From Candidatus Uhrbacteria bacterium GW2011_GWE2_46_68 (GTDB lineage Bacteria; Patescibacteriota; Patescibacteriia; UBA9934; GWF2-40-263): a DNA stretch of 46,045 bases. Below the pieces are notes generated by a model. That model searched no databases and was not told the origin of the DNA. It was given only the letters and a program-made list of their open reading frames with translations. Positions 15,531 to 23,516 of this stretch are shown piece by piece. A program made the position numbers and the translations under genes. How positions within the stretch are numbered: the first letter of the stretch is position 1; the number at the start of each line of letters is the position of its first letter. The stretch lies in NCBI GenBank assembly GCA_001002765.1, contig LCMS01000006.1, forward strand, positions 1 through 46,045, written 5' to 3'.

Positions 15531-15567
15531 GTTCCTTCCCTCCCAAAACCCATTCCCAGGAGACACC

Positions 15568-15846
15568 ATGTATCCGCTTCTTTCCCTCTACGCCACTTGG
15601 GCGCAGGACGTGAACCGGTTCCTGGCAAATCCGGGACCGGTCACGTTTGTACAAATGTGCGCCACCACGGCCGGATACGAACTGGCCGTGTGTGTGGTAA
15701 TCGGATTTTGCTGCTCATTGGCCAAGAAAAACTACTGGCCGACCCTGATCCGTTGGTGGCTGAAGTGGGGCCTAGCGCTCCCTTTCACCCTCGTCGGGTA
15801 TACGATCGTCGGTAGCATCTGGCTGATCCGAGCGGCGCGTCGCTAA
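15568..15846 (+). CDS. Small membrane protein E of the GC-rich island
   Basis: A 92-residue protein; the ATG at 15568 follows SD CAGGAGACACC. It has two probable transmembrane helices, about 35-52 (YELAVCVVIGFCCSLA) and 64-86 (WWLKWGLALPFTLVGYTIVG), with a basic end (RAARR). Size and layout resemble small holin-like or channel-like proteins, but no motif supports that. It is the last gene of the plus-strand island, followed 3 nt later by a tract of five stem-loops. Confidence 0.75.
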   Translation: MYPLLSLYATWAQDVNRFLANPGPVTFVQMCATTAGYELAVCVVIGFCCSLAKKNYWPTLIRWWLKWGLALPFTLVGYTIVGSIWLIRAARR

Positions 15847-15849
15847 CTT

Positions 15850-16075
15850 GTCCCTCCCCTTGCCACGCAAGAATCGGAGGGACCCTGTGGAAAGTTCACC
15901 ACGGTGTGATGAACTTCTCACAGGTACCCTCCTTCGTCCCGCCATCGGCGGGACTTCGGAAGGGTTATTCTCCTCCCCTTCATCCCCACAGTAAGGAGAA
16001 TAAAATCCACGTCCTTTGATTCTGTCTTGGAAGTGACCAAATGGTCGCTCTCTAAGGCGGAATCAAGGGACGTGG
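15850..16075 (+). ncRNA. Five contiguous stem-loops, candidate structured RNA
   Basis: Stem-loops tile the region with almost no gap. H1 GTCCCTCC/GGAGGGAC (15850-15883). H2 CCTGTG/CACAGG with inner AAGTTCA/TGAACTT (15884-15924). H3 GTCCCGCC/GGCGGGAC inside an outer ACCCTCC/GGAAGGGT (15926-15965). H4 TTATTCTCCT/AGGAGAATAA (15965-16003). H5 CCACGTCCTTTGATTC with GAATCAAGGGACGTGG and an inner GTGACC/GGTCGC (16007-16075). There is no ORF. It may be a 3' UTR, a stand-alone RNA, or a cluster of palindromic repeats. Confidence 0.55.
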
Positions 16076-16390
16076 TTTTGTGTTTAATGGGATTCCACCC
16101 CCTTGCCCCCTCTCCGCTTTTCTTTGGCCTGCAAAGAAAAGTGGAAGAAAAGAAACAGGCCGCCCGCCTGCGCTCGCCAGGCCACCTTTGGCACTGCTCG
16201 CCTTGGCTGCGGAACGTCGCTCGCCTCCTGCGGCTGACAGAAAAAACAAATGGTCAGCCTTGGAGGCTTCGCTCGAACCATCCTCGCCACAACAAGCTAA
16301 GCTTGTTGTCGGCTCGCTTATGCCAAGGTGGCTCTGGCGTGCTCGAAGGGCGGGGAAAAAATAATTTGAAAATGAGTCCTATAAGACCTA
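16076..16390. repeat. Repeat-rich non-coding stretch
   Basis: No supported gene. Contains hairpins CTTTTCTTTG/CAAAGAAAAG (about 16117-16141) and ACAACAAGCT/AGCTTGTTGT (about 16290-16310), and Pro/Ala-codon-like GC runs with no SD-led frame. It looks like decayed or repeat DNA separating the plus-strand island from the minus-strand operon. Confidence 0.5.
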
Positions 16391-17188
16391 TCACATGACA
16401 AGCGCATCGTCTTTTCCCATAGTTCTTCCCATAGCACCCTCGGTGCCGCGCCAGGCAAGATCAAACAGAGAATGGATGGCATCGGCAATTTCATTATTTT
16501 CAATGACGACCGAGATGGGATGAAACGAAAACGTGTACAAAAACACATGATTGGCGCGCACCGTAATTTCCGCCTTGATCGGCAGCGCCTCCTTGGGAAG
16601 CACACGAACCTCTCCATGAGAAACTGTGGGAATCTTGGAAAGATCGGGCTTATCCATGAGGAGAATGGCACGATGAGGAATATGAAGGGCGTGCAGGGCG
16701 CACAAATGCTCGGTGCGCGCTTTACTCAAAATGGGATGCGTCTCGGTTTCATGCAGGGGAACAATTTGGACAAACGGCCCTGTAAGTCGCAAAAAAATTT
16801 CCCGCGTGGTCAGCATCCCTTCTTCTCCTTCCAAAAAACGAATCTTTGGTTTTTGTCCTGATTGATTATGAAGCGCACTGAAAATCGGAAGCAACTCACG
16901 CATCATGTGTTCTTGTTCATTCAAGGTTTGTTGTTGCAAACGCAAAAGCGCACATAATCGTTCGGGGTGCTCGGCCGCAAACTCCCCCTTTCTTCCTTTC
17001 GCCACCTTACTGACAAGTCCTCGCTCGATCAGAGAATCAATGAGCCCGTAGGCCGTGGCGCGATTGACGCCCGCACGTTTTGCCAAGGTTTGAACCGGAG
17101 CACTGCCAAGCTCAAGGGCTGCCAAGTACATGGCCGATTCTTTTTGTGAAAACCCCAGACGTAAAAGAGAAGAGTGAAGACGCTCCAT
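16391..17188 (-). CDS. TrmB-type transcriptional regulator
   Basis: A 265-residue protein with an N-terminal winged helix (about 5-70: LGFSQKESAMYLAALELGSAPVQ, then AKRAGVNRATAYGLIDSLIERGLV), matching the TrmB/sugar-regulator HTH. A coiled linker (about 80-105) follows, then a C-terminal PLD-like or effector domain (FLEGEEGMLTTREIFLRL and later HVFLYTFSFHPISVVIENNEIADAI). Such proteins sense ligands and control sugar or envelope genes. It is the last gene of the glycan operon, 3 nt after the GT4 gene, so feedback on the operon is plausible. Confidence 0.9.
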   Translation of the reverse strand: MERLHSSLLRLGFSQKESAMYLAALELGSAPVQTLAKRAGVNRATAYGLIDSLIERGLVSKVAKGRKGEFAAEHPERLCALLRLQQQTLNEQEHMMRELLPIFSALHNQSGQKPKIRFLEGEEGMLTTREIFLRLTGPFVQIVPLHETETHPILSKARTEHLCALHALHIPHRAILLMDKPDLSKIPTVSHGEVRVLPKEALPIKAEITVRANHVFLYTFSFHPISVVIENNEIADAIHSLFDLAWRGTEGAMGRTMGKDDALVM

Positions 17189-17191
17189 ATT

Positions 17192-18391
17192 TTATACGCG
17201 GACACTTGTGCGCAAAACTTCCCAGGTTTGCTTGGCTGTGCGCGCAAAAGAAAATTCTTTGGCACGAGCCAATCCTTTTTGTTGCAATGAAACGCGCAGT
17301 GCAGGATCGTCCACTATTTTTGTCAGAGCTTTTGCCCACGCTTCAATATGAGCAGGAGGAACAAAAATTCCCGCCTCACCCATGACTTCATGATATACGG
17401 GAATATCCGAGACGATCACCGGAGTGCCACAAGCGGCCGCTTCGAGATTGGGAATCCCAAATCCTTCATACCAAGACGGTGTGAGATAAGCCGTGGCTTG
17501 ACTTATGAGTATTGGGATTTCTTCCTCGGGCACATAACCCAAAAATCGTATGGAAGATTTGAAAGGAGAGAGTTTGTAAAACGCGTCGATCTCTTCATGC
17601 TTATAGCCGGGGAATCCGGCTAAAACCAATTCAAACGGATCTCCATGTCCGCGCCGTTCTTTGTATTGTTCAAACGCGCGCAAAAGAGTGAGGATATTTT
17701 TTTTGGCTTCCAGACGGCCAACCGAGAAAAAATAATGCGGGGAAAGACGATACGTTTGCACCACAGCATTTTTTTCTTCTGTGGATCGCAGAGTGTAGAG
17801 CGTATGATTTGGAGCCAATGGGGTGACCGTGATTTTTTCGGGCGCCACATGATAGACATCCATCACTTCTTGTTTGGTAAAAATGGAAGGGGTGAGAATG
17901 TGAGAGGCACGCAGTGCCGCACGCCCGGTGACATGATGGAGGCGACGACGAAGAGAGGGTGGATAGACATCCGGCCGACGGAGAAAACCCAGATCATGAA
18001 TCGTCGTTATTGTGGCTTGTTGTTTTTTGACGTCTCGCGGAAAAATAATCGGCAATCCTTGAGAAGGAACAAAAAGCACATGCACCGGTCGTCGCCACAT
18101 TTCCCAACTGACTCTCCCCTGCATCCACCCTCGTGGAAGGCGCCAAGAAAGCACACGAGACTCCCATTGTGGAGGAAGATGCGCCAACACTCCTAGAAGC
18201 GGCGTGGGACTAAACAAAACCACACGCTCTTCTTTTGTCAGCGTGTGTTGTTTCATTTCTTCAATAAGATGAAAAGCATACCATTCCACTCCGGTCTTTT
18301 TTTCTTTATTGGCCGAGGAGGCATCTAATCCATAGATACGCATGCTTTCATCCATCACATGATCGGGATGTAAAAAATCATTTTCCTCCAT
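17192..18391 (-). CDS. GT4 family glycosyltransferase
   Basis: About 399 residues, GT-B fold. The N-terminal acceptor domain begins MRIYGLDASSANKEKKTGVE with the glycine-type loop. The C-terminal donor domain has SVGRLEAKKNILTLLRAF (about 225-242) and the E-x7-E region WYEGFGIPNLEAAACGTPVIVSD. It probably transfers a nucleotide-activated sugar to a surface glycan. The longest start (18391) is given, but ATG codons at residues 13 and 17 are credible and the latter fits family N-termini better. It lies 6 nt after the second mreB. Confidence 0.94.
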   Translation of the reverse strand: MEENDFLHPDHVMDESMRIYGLDASSANKEKKTGVEWYAFHLIEEMKQHTLTKEERVVLFSPTPLLGVLAHLPPQWESRVLSWRLPRGWMQGRVSWEMWRRPVHVLFVPSQGLPIIFPRDVKKQQATITTIHDLGFLRRPDVYPPSLRRRLHHVTGRAALRASHILTPSIFTKQEVMDVYHVAPEKITVTPLAPNHTLYTLRSTEEKNAVVQTYRLSPHYFFSVGRLEAKKNILTLLRAFEQYKERRGHGDPFELVLAGFPGYKHEEIDAFYKLSPFKSSIRFLGYVPEEEIPILISQATAYLTPSWYEGFGIPNLEAAACGTPVIVSDIPVYHEVMGEAGIFVPPAHIEAWAKALTKIVDDPALRVSLQQKGLARAKEFSFARTAKQTWEVLRTSVRV

Positions 18392-18397
18392 AGATGA

Positions 18398-19405
18398 TTA
18401 GGTTGTGGTAAAAATACTGCGCTTATACGCTTCCAAATTTTCGAGTGCGATCCCTGTACCTTTGACTACGCATTGCTGCGGATCCTCGGCAACAAAAGTC
18501 GGTACACCAGTTGCCTCGGCAATCAAAATATCCAAACTGCGCAACATGGCAGAACCTCCGGAAAGCATGATACCTTTGTCCATGACATCGGCGGAAAGCT
18601 CGGGAGGTGTTTTGTGAAGCACCTCTTTCACGGTCGTGACAATCCCTTCCAATTCATTTTGAATGGCGTCGGTCACATCATCGGAAGTCACTTGAATGAT
18701 TTTAGGAAGACCGGAAATCATATCGCGCCCCTTCACTTCGGTGAATAATTTATCCGGCAAATACATGGCCGCGCCAATATTGATTTTAATATCCTCGGCT
18801 GTGCGCTCTCCAATCGCAAGCCCGTATTTACGACGAATATACTCCATGATCGCTTGATCAAATTTTACTCCACCGATGCGCACCGATTCGGAAGCAACGA
18901 TTCCTCCCAAAGAAATCACGGCCATCTCGGATGTCCCTCCGCCAATATCAATAATCATGTGGCCCGAAGGAGAACCGATGGGAATGTTGGCACCGATTGC
19001 CGCCACAATCGGTTCTTTGATCACATAGGCAGCCTTGGCTCCGGCGGCCATGGTGGCATCGATAACTGCACGACGTTCAGTTGAGGTAATGCCACCGGGT
19101 ACGGCAACCATCACCTCGGGACGCAAGAGGCGAAAATTGCCGAGCGCTTTGTTGATAAAGTATCGAAGCATGGCTTCGGTTGTGCGATAATCCGCAATCA
19201 CTCCATCTTTCAGCGGCCGCCGCGCCACAATAGTGTCGGGTGTACGACCTAACATATCTTTTGCTTCTTTTCCCACGGCCAACACTTTTTTATCCAATCG
19301 CGAAACAGCCACAACACTTGGTTCGTGGATAATGATGCCGCGCTTTGGGACATAGACAAGCACGGTGGTCGTTCCAAGATCAATGCCGATTTTTTTGAGA
19401 AACAT
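18398..19405 (-). CDS. mreB: MreB-like actin, second copy
   Basis: A 335-residue actin-family ATPase that forms membrane-bound filaments guiding wall synthesis. Phosphate-1 loop IGIDLGTTTVLVY (about 6-18), phosphate-2 DIGGGTSEMAV (about 155-165), adenosine loop MLSGGSAMLRSL (about 285), and the membrane-contact region near the N-terminus are intact. It is a paralogue of the mreB at 35600, not in an mreBCD context but in a glycosyltransferase operon. The start codon overlaps the end of a 182-bp palindromic element; the natural SD (19592-19600) is now about 187 nt upstream. Confidence 0.96.
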   Translation of the reverse strand: MFLKKIGIDLGTTTVLVYVPKRGIIIHEPSVVAVSRLDKKVLAVGKEAKDMLGRTPDTIVARRPLKDGVIADYRTTEAMLRYFINKALGNFRLLRPEVMVAVPGGITSTERRAVIDATMAAGAKAAYVIKEPIVAAIGANIPIGSPSGHMIIDIGGGTSEMAVISLGGIVASESVRIGGVKFDQAIMEYIRRKYGLAIGERTAEDIKINIGAAMYLPDKLFTEVKGRDMISGLPKIIQVTSDDVTDAIQNELEGIVTTVKEVLHKTPPELSADVMDKGIMLSGGSAMLRSLDILIAEATGVPTFVAEDPQQCVVKGTGIALENLEAYKRSIFTTT

Positions 19406-19586
19406 ATAGTCATCACATTATGAAACGGAACTTTAGACGCCGCAAGGATGGATGGGATGCGCCGTCTTGGAGCACAGAAAAACCACAGATGTATCCTAGA
19501 TACATTGAGGATTTTTCTGTGCGAAGGACAAGCAGACCGCCATCGTTGCGGATGGATAAATTCTGTTTCATGATGCGATGACTATA
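19405..19586. mobile_element. 182-bp MITE-like palindromic element, copy 1
   Basis: The ends are inverted repeats of about 25 bp (TATAGTCATCACATTATGAA on the left, mirrored by TTCATGATGCGATGACTATA on the right). Inner arms also pair: CCGCAAGGATGG/CCATCGTTGCGG, GCACAGAAAAA/TTTTTCTGTGC and ATGTATC/GATACAT. No ORF. About 94% identical to 40415-40597. Bounded by TA, consistent with a TA target duplication; removing the element with one TA rejoins AAAGGAGGTTCACCT to the mreB ATG. Confidence 0.82.
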
Positions 19587-19591
19587 GGTGA

Positions 19592-19600
19592 ACCTCCTTT
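19592..19600 (-). promoter_or_regulatory. Displaced SD of the second mreB
   Basis: AAAGGAGGT on the minus strand, near-perfect complement of the 16S 3' end. Without the inserted element it would sit 7 nt from the mreB ATG; with it, about 187 nt away. Confidence 0.75.
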
Positions 19601-19627
19601 ACGTCTCGTATCTTACCTGTCTGTCTC

Positions 19628-21634
19628 CTAATCGAAAAGCACTTCAAAAATTTTGTCTTGATCAAGAATTGTGTTCAATAGATAGGTCTCATTGCCCCAC
19701 TCTAAACGCTCTTCGGAGGGTGTGGCATAAAAAATCGTGTTTCCAAAATCCAATGCAAGGTGAAGGTTGTGATCGCTTGCACCCATTTGTTTGAAAAACG
19801 TCAGTGTATAAGAACCGTTTTCGATCGCTTCGACAACCCCATCAGATAACAAATATTCAAAAACTAAGGTTTGAGTTTCTCCGGGTTCCACCGAAGTAAA
19901 CGCACCAAAGTAGGTAAGCCCAAGATCGGTTCCCACATCAACCACTCCTTCCGATTGAGAAGGATTAAGCAAACGATCATTGACAAGAGACCCCTTGGTA
20001 TCAATAAGCTTCGTTCCAAACGGAACATACAGTCGTGTATAAGTACGGTAACGCGTCGTCTTCCAATCAAAAGAACCCCGGTGAGCATAGATAATGGTCG
20101 TACGACCAATCCAATCCCCTTTGGTATTTTGAAACACTTCGTAAGTCATATCACGATCAACGGCAGGATCAGACTTAAGACTGGCCAAATTGGCGTCAAC
20201 CACCATTTGAGTATCAACGGAAGAGGAAAGAACACGCCCGGCCCATCCGGCTTGAAGCAGGGCTTCTTCCACTTCTTGATCAGCACTGTAAAAAGCCAAT
20301 TGTTTTTGCGAAAAATTTGCGGAAACAATATCAAGGAGCGCGGGCCAATCACTGGCGGGAAGTTCGTACAATCGGTACAAAAGCGACTCAACTACATCAG
20401 CCAAAATCTCTTTGCGTTGAGAGGAAGGGATCCCCTGTCCTGTATATCCCACCTCGACTTGATATTCCATGGCGTCCGCAAAATTTTCGGCCGTAAATGT
20501 CTGACCCGAAACAGTGAGAGGACCGGTCAAAACTAAAATGTCTGAGACAAAAGTAGTGGTCAACCCAATGACTCCATGCACACTCATCGCGGTTGGCACG
20601 GACATTTTTTGCTCCTCGGACAATGATTGTCCCTCGGCAATAAAACGTTCAATAATGTGCAAGGCACTTACGGCAAAATCGGGCGACCAGTTGGCGTCGC
20701 GCATGTACCAAAAAGGAGTGGCATTGTAAGTTTGCAAAGGTATGGGAGCGGCTAGGGATGAAACCGCAAGTTGATCAAGGGCATACACATCTTTTGTTTG
20801 CACCGAGACAAAATCTCCATCCTGCACACGCGCAAGACCATAAGTGCCGATAAATCCTCCTCCCGGACGCAACTCGGTATTATTCAAAAACAAAAGAAGA
20901 AATGTTTTTTGTTCTTCAAGCCCTCCAAATTCGGGAAGAATCGTCGCAAATGTTTGAAGGTTGTGAAGGGATTGGGACGCCTCGTCCAATTGATCGAGGA
21001 GAGTAAGAAACGTGGAAAGAGAGGAAACAAGCCAGAGAGCGCTTCCCCACTGTTGCATTTCCTCGCGCACAATGGAGAGTTGAGCCGATGCCTGAGCAAA
21101 ATCAGAAGACGCCTCACTCAAACGCATAAGCACAGCTCGTTTGGTCTCTCTTGGCACTTCGGCAAATGTGCCTTCAACCTGTGTGGTACTAAGATCAGCT
21201 GACAGTCCGGAAAGTCGCACCATATCTTCCCCCACCCCACAAAGATTTTGAAGAGCTTCAAGCAAATATCCTCCGGCCTCCAAGGTATGTGCAAGACCGG
21301 TCACTTGATCTCCTATCCAAGGGAAGGGAGCCAAAAATCCAAAAAAATCTACCGCATGTTCGGCACGAACCGTTGTCTTTTGTATGGCGTCCAACGCGTC
21401 GGACGCGGCAACAAAATCCCAAACAGCCACGGCTTCTTTTGCGTGCTTCGCTTCTTGCATGATGCTCTGCGTTGTCGCAAATGCCCATCCGGCAAATCCT
21501 ACGCAAGCACAAAGGACGACGAGAAAAAAACTTGCACAAACAACCACGATCATTCGCTTGCGCTTATCGTGTCGTTGACGACGTCTGACAAAAGACGGTT
21601 CTATTTTTTCTAAAAAATTGTAGGAATGCGTCAC
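19628..21634 (-). CDS. DUF4012 domain envelope protein
   Basis: A protein of about 668 residues. A GTG start at 21634, two bases after the upstream glycosyltransferase stop, is preferred over an ATG 66 codons earlier that would overlap that gene. Cationic N-terminus (RRRQRHDKRKR), one transmembrane helix (about 28-52), then a large extracytoplasmic part. The DUF4012 signature LLLFLNNTELRPGGGFIGTY is near residues 245-265. DUF4012 proteins are frequent in CPR bacteria and some Gram-positives, often beside glycosyltransferases; their function is not established. The last 200 residues look beta-rich. It is in the middle of the glycan operon. Confidence 0.93.
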   Translation of the reverse strand: MTHSYNFLEKIEPSFVRRRQRHDKRKRMIVVVCASFFLVVLCACVGFAGWAFATTQSIMQEAKHAKEAVAVWDFVAASDALDAIQKTTVRAEHAVDFFGFLAPFPWIGDQVTGLAHTLEAGGYLLEALQNLCGVGEDMVRLSGLSADLSTTQVEGTFAEVPRETKRAVLMRLSEASSDFAQASAQLSIVREEMQQWGSALWLVSSLSTFLTLLDQLDEASQSLHNLQTFATILPEFGGLEEQKTFLLLFLNNTELRPGGGFIGTYGLARVQDGDFVSVQTKDVYALDQLAVSSLAAPIPLQTYNATPFWYMRDANWSPDFAVSALHIIERFIAEGQSLSEEQKMSVPTAMSVHGVIGLTTTFVSDILVLTGPLTVSGQTFTAENFADAMEYQVEVGYTGQGIPSSQRKEILADVVESLLYRLYELPASDWPALLDIVSANFSQKQLAFYSADQEVEEALLQAGWAGRVLSSSVDTQMVVDANLASLKSDPAVDRDMTYEVFQNTKGDWIGRTTIIYAHRGSFDWKTTRYRTYTRLYVPFGTKLIDTKGSLVNDRLLNPSQSEGVVDVGTDLGLTYFGAFTSVEPGETQTLVFEYLLSDGVVEAIENGSYTLTFFKQMGASDHNLHLALDFGNTIFYATPSEERLEWGNETYLLNTILDQDKIFEVLFD

Positions 21635-21636
21635 AC

Positions 21637-22452
21637 TTAGGAAACGGGTGTGGGAGGCTTCCTCCCATGTTTCCGATAATAGTATAGCGCACTTTGGAGT
21701 TGGATGGAGGTTAGTGGATGAAACAGCTGCTTCAAAAAATTTCCTTCGGCCGTTTCTCGACGATAATAATGAATCATCTGTGCGGCAGGGTGATACACCA
21801 CACGTTTTCCCGCTTGCCAACAACGGCGACACAAATCTTGCTCCTCAAAGTACATAAAAAAAGCCGGATCAAAACCACCCAAGGTTTTCATGAACGACCG
21901 TCTAAGACACATACTGGCTCCAAGCACATAATCCACATCACGCGTCTCTGTGTGATTCCACTCCTCCATCAAATAGGCACGAACCTCACGCCGAGCCCAA
22001 GGCAAGGAACGCAGCAGAGGAAGTCGACGATAAAAAATCACCTGCGGAGTGGCAAAACGAAAACAACTCATCTGAATACTTCCGTCGGGGTGTCGCAATT
22101 GCGGAGCGACAATCCCCACGTCAGGATGCTCTTTGAGGTACTGCACCAAAGTTTCCAATGATCCGGGAAGTACCATGGCGTCCGGATTAAAAATAAGAAA
22201 GTGATCTCCTGTTGCTTGTGCCATCGCTTGATTCATTCCATTACCAAATCCGATATTTTTTTCCTGCACAAGAAGACGGACCGCGGGGAATTCTTTTGCC
22301 ACCCACGGGGCGACACGCCTCTGCGGATTGTTATCAACAACGATCACTTCATACGAAATCTTCGGGGCTGCACGAAAAATCCCTTTGAGGGTTTGTCTCA
22401 AAAGTCCTGGCGTATTGTAGTGCACAATAAGAAGAGACAGTTCGGGAGACAT
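21637..22452 (-). CDS. GT2 family glycosyltransferase (rhamnosyltransferase-like)
   Basis: 271 residues, GT-A fold. LSLLIVHYNTPGLLRQTL (about 5-22), VIVVDNNPQ (about 36), a DXD-type FNPDAMVL (about 97) and the acceptor region DVDYVLGASMCLRRS with FDPAFFMYFEEQDLCRR (about 195-215). The pattern fits enzymes that transfer sugars such as rhamnose to polysaccharide. No membrane helix. It sits 7 nt after the next GT2 gene and 2 nt before the DUF4012 start, so it is certainly cotranscribed. Confidence 0.95.
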   Translation of the reverse strand: MSPELSLLIVHYNTPGLLRQTLKGIFRAAPKISYEVIVVDNNPQRRVAPWVAKEFPAVRLLVQEKNIGFGNGMNQAMAQATGDHFLIFNPDAMVLPGSLETLVQYLKEHPDVGIVAPQLRHPDGSIQMSCFRFATPQVIFYRRLPLLRSLPWARREVRAYLMEEWNHTETRDVDYVLGASMCLRRSFMKTLGGFDPAFFMYFEEQDLCRRCWQAGKRVVYHPAAQMIHYYRRETAEGNFLKQLFHPLTSIQLQSALYYYRKHGRKPPTPVS

Positions 22453-22459
22453 AGGGCAT

Positions 22460-23515
22460 TTAGCAAAACCATTTGAGCAAAGCGCGACGAGGAACCCGAC
22501 GTGACCGTTGGATCAGACGACGTTTGCGCCACAGGCGCGGAAAAATAATCCATGGATCAATAAACGCTTTCATGTAGCGCGGTTCAAACAAAAGCACATA
22601 AAAAAATCGAGTAAACTCTCGTGCGATCACCCAAGGACTCATCGCAAAAAATTCCAACCACCCCAAATTTTTTACTAAAAGAAAACCGTGATTACGTAAA
22701 GACCAATAGCGACGAATGCGAGATTGTCCTCGACGCTGTTGCCATCGCTTCCACCACAAAAGTTTCTCTTTGCTGTACATACCACGATGATGATAAGCCA
22801 CGGCTCCTGGAACAAATCGAGCGCCCCACCCCATCCGCTGGAGACGCCAGGACAGATCGATGTCTTCTTTGTATGAAAAAAAATCCGCATCAAAAAATTC
22901 TTGCGCATATCGGATGTCCGCAAGCGCTTGCGCACGATACATGGCAATGGCTCCGGAGATGCCAAATACATCTTGTGAGTCGCGGTATTGTCCTTGATTG
23001 ATCTCCCCGGCTCCTCGATCCCAAAAAAAACATCCACGGGAAGCGCAAAGACCGGTTGAATCTATCACATCGGAGAGGATGGTTTCTTTCCATCCTTCTT
23101 CTCCTGCGGGTTCACGAAAAGCCCGTAAAAGTGTTCCTCCCCACATTCCCACGGTTGGATGCGTCTGTGTGTCACGCAAAAGTTCTTCCACAAATGTGGG
23201 AGAAAAAATAGTGTCTTGATTCACGATAAGAATAAAACAAGAGGACAAATCTTTTTCTTGCCAATGTTCAATCGCATAACGGATGCCTTGATTGTGGGCC
23301 GCTGCAAAACCGAGATTCTTTGGATTGCGTAAAAAAACCGCCTGAGGCATTTGTGCGCGCACAAAATCCTCTATCCCATCACTGGAACCGTTATCAATAA
23401 TGAACAAACGGAAATCTTGTACGGTTTGTGTGCGTAAGGACTTGCACAATTCCGGAAAGACATCCATGCCATTCCATGTCACAACATGAAGAGAAATCGA
23501 AGGGGTGTGGGACAT
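22460..23515 (-). CDS. GT2 family glycosyltransferase
   Basis: 351 residues. SLHVVTWNGMDVFPELCKSL (about 7-26), FIIDNGSSDG (about 38), GFAAAHNQGIRYA (about 68), catalytic-type VNQDTIFSPTF (about 98) and the acceptor loop FDADFFSYKEDIDLSWRL (about 205-225). The basic C-terminal tail (KRRLIQRSRRVPRRALLKW) could bind the membrane face. Probably adds a sugar in the same glycan as its neighbours. It overlaps nothing; one base separates it from the upstream GT2 gene. Confidence 0.94.
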   Translation of the reverse strand: MSHTPSISLHVVTWNGMDVFPELCKSLRTQTVQDFRLFIIDNGSSDGIEDFVRAQMPQAVFLRNPKNLGFAAAHNQGIRYAIEHWQEKDLSSCFILIVNQDTIFSPTFVEELLRDTQTHPTVGMWGGTLLRAFREPAGEEGWKETILSDVIDSTGLCASRGCFFWDRGAGEINQGQYRDSQDVFGISGAIAMYRAQALADIRYAQEFFDADFFSYKEDIDLSWRLQRMGWGARFVPGAVAYHHRGMYSKEKLLWWKRWQQRRGQSRIRRYWSLRNHGFLLVKNLGWLEFFAMSPWVIAREFTRFFYVLLFEPRYMKAFIDPWIIFPRLWRKRRLIQRSRRVPRRALLKWFC

Positions 23516-23516
23516 A

